DNA of 64,000 nt. It comes from an uncultured Opitutia bacterium. GTDB lineage: Bacteria; Verrucomicrobiota; Verrucomicrobiia; Opitutales; Opitutaceae. The first letter of the stretch is position 1. Each line of letters begins with the position of its first letter. Location: contig CAIQQB010000186.1 of assembly GCA_903873805.1 (NCBI GenBank), positions 21,357 to 85,356 of the forward strand. Reading direction: 5' to 3'. This document shows, piece by piece, positions 60,804 to 64,000 of this stretch. The position numbers were made by a program, and so were the translations under genes. A model generated the notes under the pieces. That model searched no databases and had not been told where the DNA came from. It saw only the letters and a program-made list of their open reading frames with translations.

Positions 60804-61100
60804 TCAGACCGACTGGACGAAGGTGCGGTAGACGCTGCTGTTGAGGCGGAGACGCTCGCGCAGCTGGGCGGGGGCCTCGGCGGGCGCGGCGAAGGAGATC
60901 TGGACGTAGGCGGCGCCGGGGAAGTCGCGGTCGGTCACGCGGGAGAAATCTTTGCGGCCGAGGTTCTCGACGGTGCCGATGTCGCCCTCGACGGCGGTGA
61001 TTTCATTCTTCACGCCGGTGATGAGCTGTTCGATGGAGTCGTCCTTGCCGCGATTGTCGAGGATGAAGGTCGCGCGGTAGTTGCGTTTGGTCGGTTTCAT
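60804..61100 (-). CDS. rpsF: Ribosomal protein bS6
   Basis: 98 residues. NYRATFILDNRGKDDSIEQL with LITGVKNEITAVEGDIGTVE and the central strands KDFSRVTDRDFPGAAYVQIS match bS6, a small-subunit protein. The C-terminus LRLNSSVYRTFVQSV is typical. The ATG overlaps the TGA of pth (ATGA). Confidence 0.93.
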   Translation of the reverse strand: MKPTKRNYRATFILDNRGKDDSIEQLITGVKNEITAVEGDIGTVENLGRKDFSRVTDRDFPGAAYVQISFAAPAEAPAQLRERLRLNSSVYRTFVQSV

Positions 61101-61681
61101 TGGGTGGCTTTGCGATTGAGGAGGTTCATCGCCCGGTCCGCGCCGAGGTCGATCACGGTGCGGAGGCCGGCGACGGCGGGTTCCAGGTGGTGTTGAAAAA
61201 GGGTGTGTTGTTCGGGAGTGAAGCGGGCTAAGACGAAATCCTTGAGGTCCATTTCACGCGGGGTTTTAGGGCCGATGCCGATGCGGTACCGGACGAATCC
61301 CTGGCCGAGGTGCTCGAGCAGGCTGGCGACGCCGTTGTGGCCGCCGGCGCTGCCGGTGACGGACACCTTACGCAGGCCGAGGTCGAGATTGAGGTCGTCA
61401 TAAACGACCGCGATGTCGACGACGGCCAGCTTGTGGTAGGCGGCGAGGGCCTGGACCGCCTGCCCGCTGCCGTTCATGAAGGTGAGCGGCTTGGCGAACA
61501 GGATGGTGCGGCCCGGCGCGGGCTGCCAGCGGGCGACCTCGGCTTCGTGCGCGCGGGACGTGCGCCAGGCCAGACCGAGATCGCGGGCCAGGGCCTCGAC
61601 CACCAGAAAACCCGCGTTGTGACGGGTTCCCTCGTATTCGCGCCCCGGGTTGCCCAGGCCGGCAACTAGCGAGATGGACAT
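61097..61681 (-). CDS. pth: Peptidyl-tRNA hydrolase
   Basis: 194 residues. Motifs: LVAGLGNPGREYEGTRHNAG (with the catalytic His in RHNAGF), KPLTFMNGSGQAV, VYDDLNLDLGLRKVSVTGSA with the Asp, and GGHNGVASLLEHLG. It frees tRNA from dropped peptidyl-tRNA. Length is normal. The gene follows rplY by 59 nt with a strong hairpin between them. Confidence 0.95.
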   Translation of the reverse strand: MSISLVAGLGNPGREYEGTRHNAGFLVVEALARDLGLAWRTSRAHEAEVARWQPAPGRTILFAKPLTFMNGSGQAVQALAAYHKLAVVDIAVVYDDLNLDLGLRKVSVTGSAGGHNGVASLLEHLGQGFVRYRIGIGPKTPREMDLKDFVLARFTPEQHTLFQHHLEPAVAGLRTVIDLGADRAMNLLNRKATQ

Positions 61682-61687
61682 GACTCA

Positions 61688-61734
61688 AAGAACAAACGCC
61701 CGGGACCGCCGCGGTGAAGCGGCGGACGCGGGCG
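61688..61734 (-). terminator. Strong hairpin between rplY and pth
   Basis: Arms 61697-61712 and 61719-61734 pair at 14 of 16 positions around a six-base loop. On the minus strand the sequence after the second arm reads TTTGTTCTTTG, a fair terminator tail. It lies 7 nt after the rplY stop. Some readthrough into pth is likely, since pth has little room for its own promoter. Confidence 0.7.
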
Positions 61735-61740
61735 GCAAAC

Positions 61741-62535
61741 TTATTTCTTGGCGGGGGCGGCGGCCTTCTTGTCGCCACCGGCGGCGGGAGCCGGGGCTCC
61801 GGCGGCTTTCTTGTCCCCACCGGCGGCGGGGGCGGCGGCCTTGGCATCGCCAGCCGCGGGCGCGACGGGCTTGCCATCGGGACCGACGGCGGGAGTGGCA
61901 CCGGCGGCGGGGGCCGCAGCGGCGGCACCCTCGACGGGCGCGGCGGCAACGACTTCCTGCACCACCTCGGCGACGGGCTCGACGCACGAGACGACGGGCT
62001 GGCCGGGCAGATCGCGGAGCTCAATCCCGGCGATCGGCTTGATGGCGCCGACCTTGATGGTCTCGCCGACCTTCAGCTCGGTGACATCGACCTCGATGAC
62101 CGGCGGCAGATCCTTGGGGAGACAGCGGATGCGCAGCGCATGGGTGCCGATTTCGAGCACGCCGCTTTCGTTCTTCACGCCGAAGGACTCGCCGACGAGG
62201 TGAACGGGGACCAGGATTTCAAATTTTTCGTCGGCCTTGACCTCATGCAAATCGACATGGAGGAAACGGTCGGTGATGGGGTCGCGCTGGATTTCCTGGA
62301 GAAAGGACAGGGCCTTCTCGGGTTTGTCCTGGCGGGCGAGCTCGATGATGAGGGAGCGACCGGAGACGGACTTCAGGAGCCGGGTGAATTCCGGGGCGTC
62401 GATGGCGAGCTTCTCGGGGCTGGTGTGCTTGCCGTAGAGGATCGCGGGGATCTGGTTGACCTTGCGCAGACGGCGCGAGGCGGAGCGGCCGGTGTGGGCC
62501 CGGGGCAGGACGGTGAGGCTGAGTTGAGTTTTCAT
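61741..62535 (-). CDS. rplY: Ribosomal protein bL25 (Ctc/TL5 type) with Ala/Lys-rich tail
   Basis: 264 residues from the ATG at 62533-62535, where AGGGGGAA upstream gives one of the better ribosome-binding sites. The 5S-rRNA-binding domain LTVLPRAHTGRSASRRLRKV with IPAILYGKHTSPEKLAID and the second domain (FEILVPVHLVGESFGVKNES, LEIGTHALRIRCLPKDLPP) are typical of the long Ctc form. The last 65 residues are low-complexity, with repeats such as APAAGGDKKAA. Binds 5S rRNA; stress role in some bacteria. Confidence 0.93.
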   Translation of the reverse strand: MKTQLSLTVLPRAHTGRSASRRLRKVNQIPAILYGKHTSPEKLAIDAPEFTRLLKSVSGRSLIIELARQDKPEKALSFLQEIQRDPITDRFLHVDLHEVKADEKFEILVPVHLVGESFGVKNESGVLEIGTHALRIRCLPKDLPPVIEVDVTELKVGETIKVGAIKPIAGIELRDLPGQPVVSCVEPVAEVVQEVVAAAPVEGAAAAAPAAGATPAVGPDGKPVAPAAGDAKAAAPAAGGDKKAAGAPAPAAGGDKKAAAPAKK

Positions 62536-62723
62536 GGATTTCGTTCCCCCTGTCGCTCCGGAATTGGAGGCAGGCGTAGTGGAAAAGGGGCTGATGGAAT
62601 ACGGTTGGGGGTGCCGAAGGCAATCAAAACTTTGGTCCGGCGGCAATTTTCTGCGCTTTGGGGCAAAAGCAGCATTGACAACGGGGCCCGCGGGCTTGTC
62701 TTTGCTCGACTCTTTGCGAACGT

Positions 62724-62798
<75 letters not shown>

Positions 62799-62921
62799 TT
62801 TCAATCAACACGTTGCAAAAGATTTCGGGTTTACTAAAAAAGTGTCTGTCCCGTTACTGTCCCGTTTTTCAAGTCCTCAAATTGGCGGGCTTTTCAGAGG
62901 GTAGTACGTCGATGAATTCTG

Positions 62922-63389
62922 CTACTGCACCGCGCTACGCAGCGGTCGAGGTTCACCGGCATGGCGCAAACCTGACCTGTTTTTTCCTCCGGTCGGCACA
63001 GGCGTAGCGCCCGGGTGAATACGGAACGAAGTTTCGGCCGTCACGGCGACGATCCCGACCGAGGTGAGCGAAGCTGTGGCTTGTCCGGTGGCGGCCCAGC
63101 CGTTGGCGATGAGGAAGACGTAGATGTCGCGGGCCTTGACGGCCGCGGCGGCCTGGTTGGGGGTGGCGAGGTTGAAATAGGTGTCCTCGCCGAGATGGCG
63201 GAGGCGCACGCTGTATTCCGGGGACATGCCGGTCTTGCCGTGGCGGTCCTGAAAAGTGCGCCGGAGGATGCGTGATTTCCAGTAGTCCGAGTGGGTCTTG
63301 GTAATGCGGGAAGGTTTGTCTGTCCCGTTTGTCTGTCCCGTTACTGTCCCGTTTTTCGTGTCCCCATTATTTTCTAGGTGACTGCTCAT
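62922..63389 (-). pseudogene. Tyrosine integrase remnant (N-terminal part)
   Basis: 155 codons. Residues 27-107 (THSDYWKSRILRRTFQDRHG, then MSPEYSVRLRHLGEDTYFNL and AVKARDIYVFLIANGWAAT) match the N-terminal part of tyrosine recombinases as I recall them from verrucomicrobia. After that the reading becomes unrelated and stops; the catalytic domain with R-H-x-x-R and Tyr is absent. The first residues come from the repeated ACGGGACAG units. A GTCCT-N6-AGGAC symmetry lies directly upstream of the ATG (63390-63405). It is a broken gene. Confidence 0.65.
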
Positions 63390-63485
63390 GTCCTTAACTT
63401 AGGACGCAGATTACCTCTGAGGCAAGCCATTTAAGTGCGAATTATGCGGACAAAAGAGAACAGGGAAAGACAGGGAGAGATAATA

Positions 63486-63549
63486 ACTGTTAATCACTTG
63501 GTCACTGGTTCGATCCCAGCTCGGGCAGCCATTTCAATCAACACGTTGC
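63486..63549 (+). repeat. attR-like copy of the tRNA-Asn 3' half
   Basis: 64 bases equal 62753-62816 except at two positions (in ACTTGGTCACTGG versus ACTGGGTCGCTGG). It lacks the 5' half of the tRNA and cannot make a functional tRNA. It marks the right border of the decayed element. Confidence 0.85.
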
Positions 63550-63583
63550 CCAAGGAAACTGAAGGCGGGGCGGAGAGGCGTTT

Positions 63584-63826
63584 TCAGAGGCCTAGAAAGT
63601 AAACCGGCGCAGCTGCCGCGAGTGCGGCCACGAACTGCAAAGCCAAGATCGCGCAGGCTTCCCGTGGAGTCCGCCGCAACCATTTGGCCGCAAAGACAAC
63701 AATCACCGGAATCTGGGCGACCATCAGCAGTTGCCAGAGGTGCGCAGCGGCACCCTCGTCGGCATCTCTCGCCGCGCCAAACCTTGCGACCTGAACTGCA
63801 ACGACGAGAAATGCGGCGACTGACAT
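63584..63826 (-). CDS. Small membrane protein
   Basis: 80 residues with three hydrophobic segments: AAFLVVAVQVARF, HLWQLLMVAQIPVIVVFAA and ALQFVAALAAAAPVYFLGL, separated by RFGAARDADEGAAAHLW and KWLRRTPREAC. I recall similar short conserved proteins in verrucomicrobia with a DEGAAAHLWQLL block. No function is known. It lies just right of the decayed element, partly in the 276 nt before the IS3 end. Confidence 0.6.
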   Translation of the reverse strand: MSVAAFLVVAVQVARFGAARDADEGAAAHLWQLLMVAQIPVIVVFAAKWLRRTPREACAILALQFVAALAAAAPVYFLGL

Positions 63827-63862
63827 CAGAATCGGCGCATATGCGCTCGGCCGCTTGATGGT

Positions 63863-64000
63863 TGAGGTGGTCCCCGGAAACTGGACAGGTCGGATCGTTA
63901 ACCCAAAGTCAGCACAACGATCCCTATGTCAAAGAAACGACGTCAGCACAGTCCCGATCTGAAAGCCCGGGTCGGCTTGGAAGCCCTGAAGGGCATTGAG
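63863..64000 (+). mobile_element. IS3-family insertion sequence, left end (cut by window edge)
   Basis: The stretch TGAGGTGGTCCCCGGAAACT from 63863 has the TG-start and CCGGAAACTGGACA core seen at IS3-family ends. 63 nt later an ATG opens a transposase OrfA-like frame reaching the window edge. The element's other end lies outside. Confidence 0.7.
63926..64000 (+). CDS. IS3-family transposase OrfA, N-terminal 25 codons
   Basis: MSKKRRQHSPDLKARVGLEA and then LKGIE: a basic start with the K-A-R/K-V-x-L-E-A-x-K-G-x helix of IS3-family OrfA (the first helix of its helix-turn-helix). The frame is open to the edge. It binds the element ends. Confidence 0.75.
   Translation, partial: MSKKRRQHSPDLKARVGLEALKGIE

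Overview
The window is GC-rich bacterial chromosome from a Gram-negative organism. It carries outer-membrane assembly genes (bamA, skp/ompH, lpxD), a porin, a TolC-type channel and LPS-type export genes. The gene set, the protein style and the palindromic intergenic repeats suggest a verrucomicrobium of the Opitutaceae type; that placement is inference from recalled family resemblance, not from a search. Most start codons lack a clear Shine-Dalgarno sequence, and several genes start with TTG or GTG.

Positions 1-19243 (all minus strand) hold one long surface-polysaccharide locus, read from asnB towards the left edge. It encodes an asparagine synthase-like amidotransferase, an ABC exporter of the Wzm/Wzt type whose ATPase carries a C-terminal substrate-recognition domain, at least nine glycosyltransferases, three methyltransferases, two acyltransferases, a PIG-L deacetylase and a polytopic membrane protein. 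Genes are packed tightly, often with ATGA overlaps, and the locus continues beyond the left edge. A perfect palindrome (CTAGGGT-N4-ACCCTAG) precedes asnB.

Positions 19415-25116 carry mixed genes: a DJ-1/PfpI protein, a GNAT acetyltransferase, an isoprenylcysteine-methyltransferase-like membrane protein, a hybrid histidine kinase and an unknown anchored protein. A GH35 beta-galactosidase follows at 25259-27325.

Positions 27448-40422 look like a phosphate-starvation region. A minus-strand operon encodes a GT4 glycosyltransferase, an MGDG-synthase-like glycosyltransferase and a metallophosphoesterase resembling PlcP, the phospholipase C of bacterial lipid remodelling. It is preceded by an exact 11-bp tandem repeat that reads as a Pho-box array on the same strand. 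After a SNF2 helicase comes a porin-pstS-pstC-pstA-pstB-phoU operon with its own 11-bp-phased Pho-box array and a further Pho box plus stem-loop between pstS and pstC. Together these suggest that phosphate uptake and replacement of phospholipid by glycolipid are controlled together. This is the most interesting system in the window.

Positions 40685-51160 carry gpmI, a TolC-like channel, a zinc-ribbon protein, a SurA/PpiD-like membrane chaperone, a YihY protein, a GYF-domain membrane protein and a GH65-like glycosidase. Two palindromic intergenic repeats and a tRNA-Leu(GAG) lie in and around this part.

Positions 51599-62535 are a core block: an HtrA protease, prs, lpxD, skp, bamA, dnaB, rplI, ssb, rpsF, pth and rplY, with good intrinsic terminators after skp, rplI and rplY. 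rpsR is absent from its usual place between ssb and rplI.

Positions 62724-64000 turn accessory: a tRNA-Asn with a 64-bp near-perfect duplication of its 3' half 733 bp downstream, a decayed integrase between the copies, a small membrane protein, and the first end of an IS3-family element cut by the window edge.
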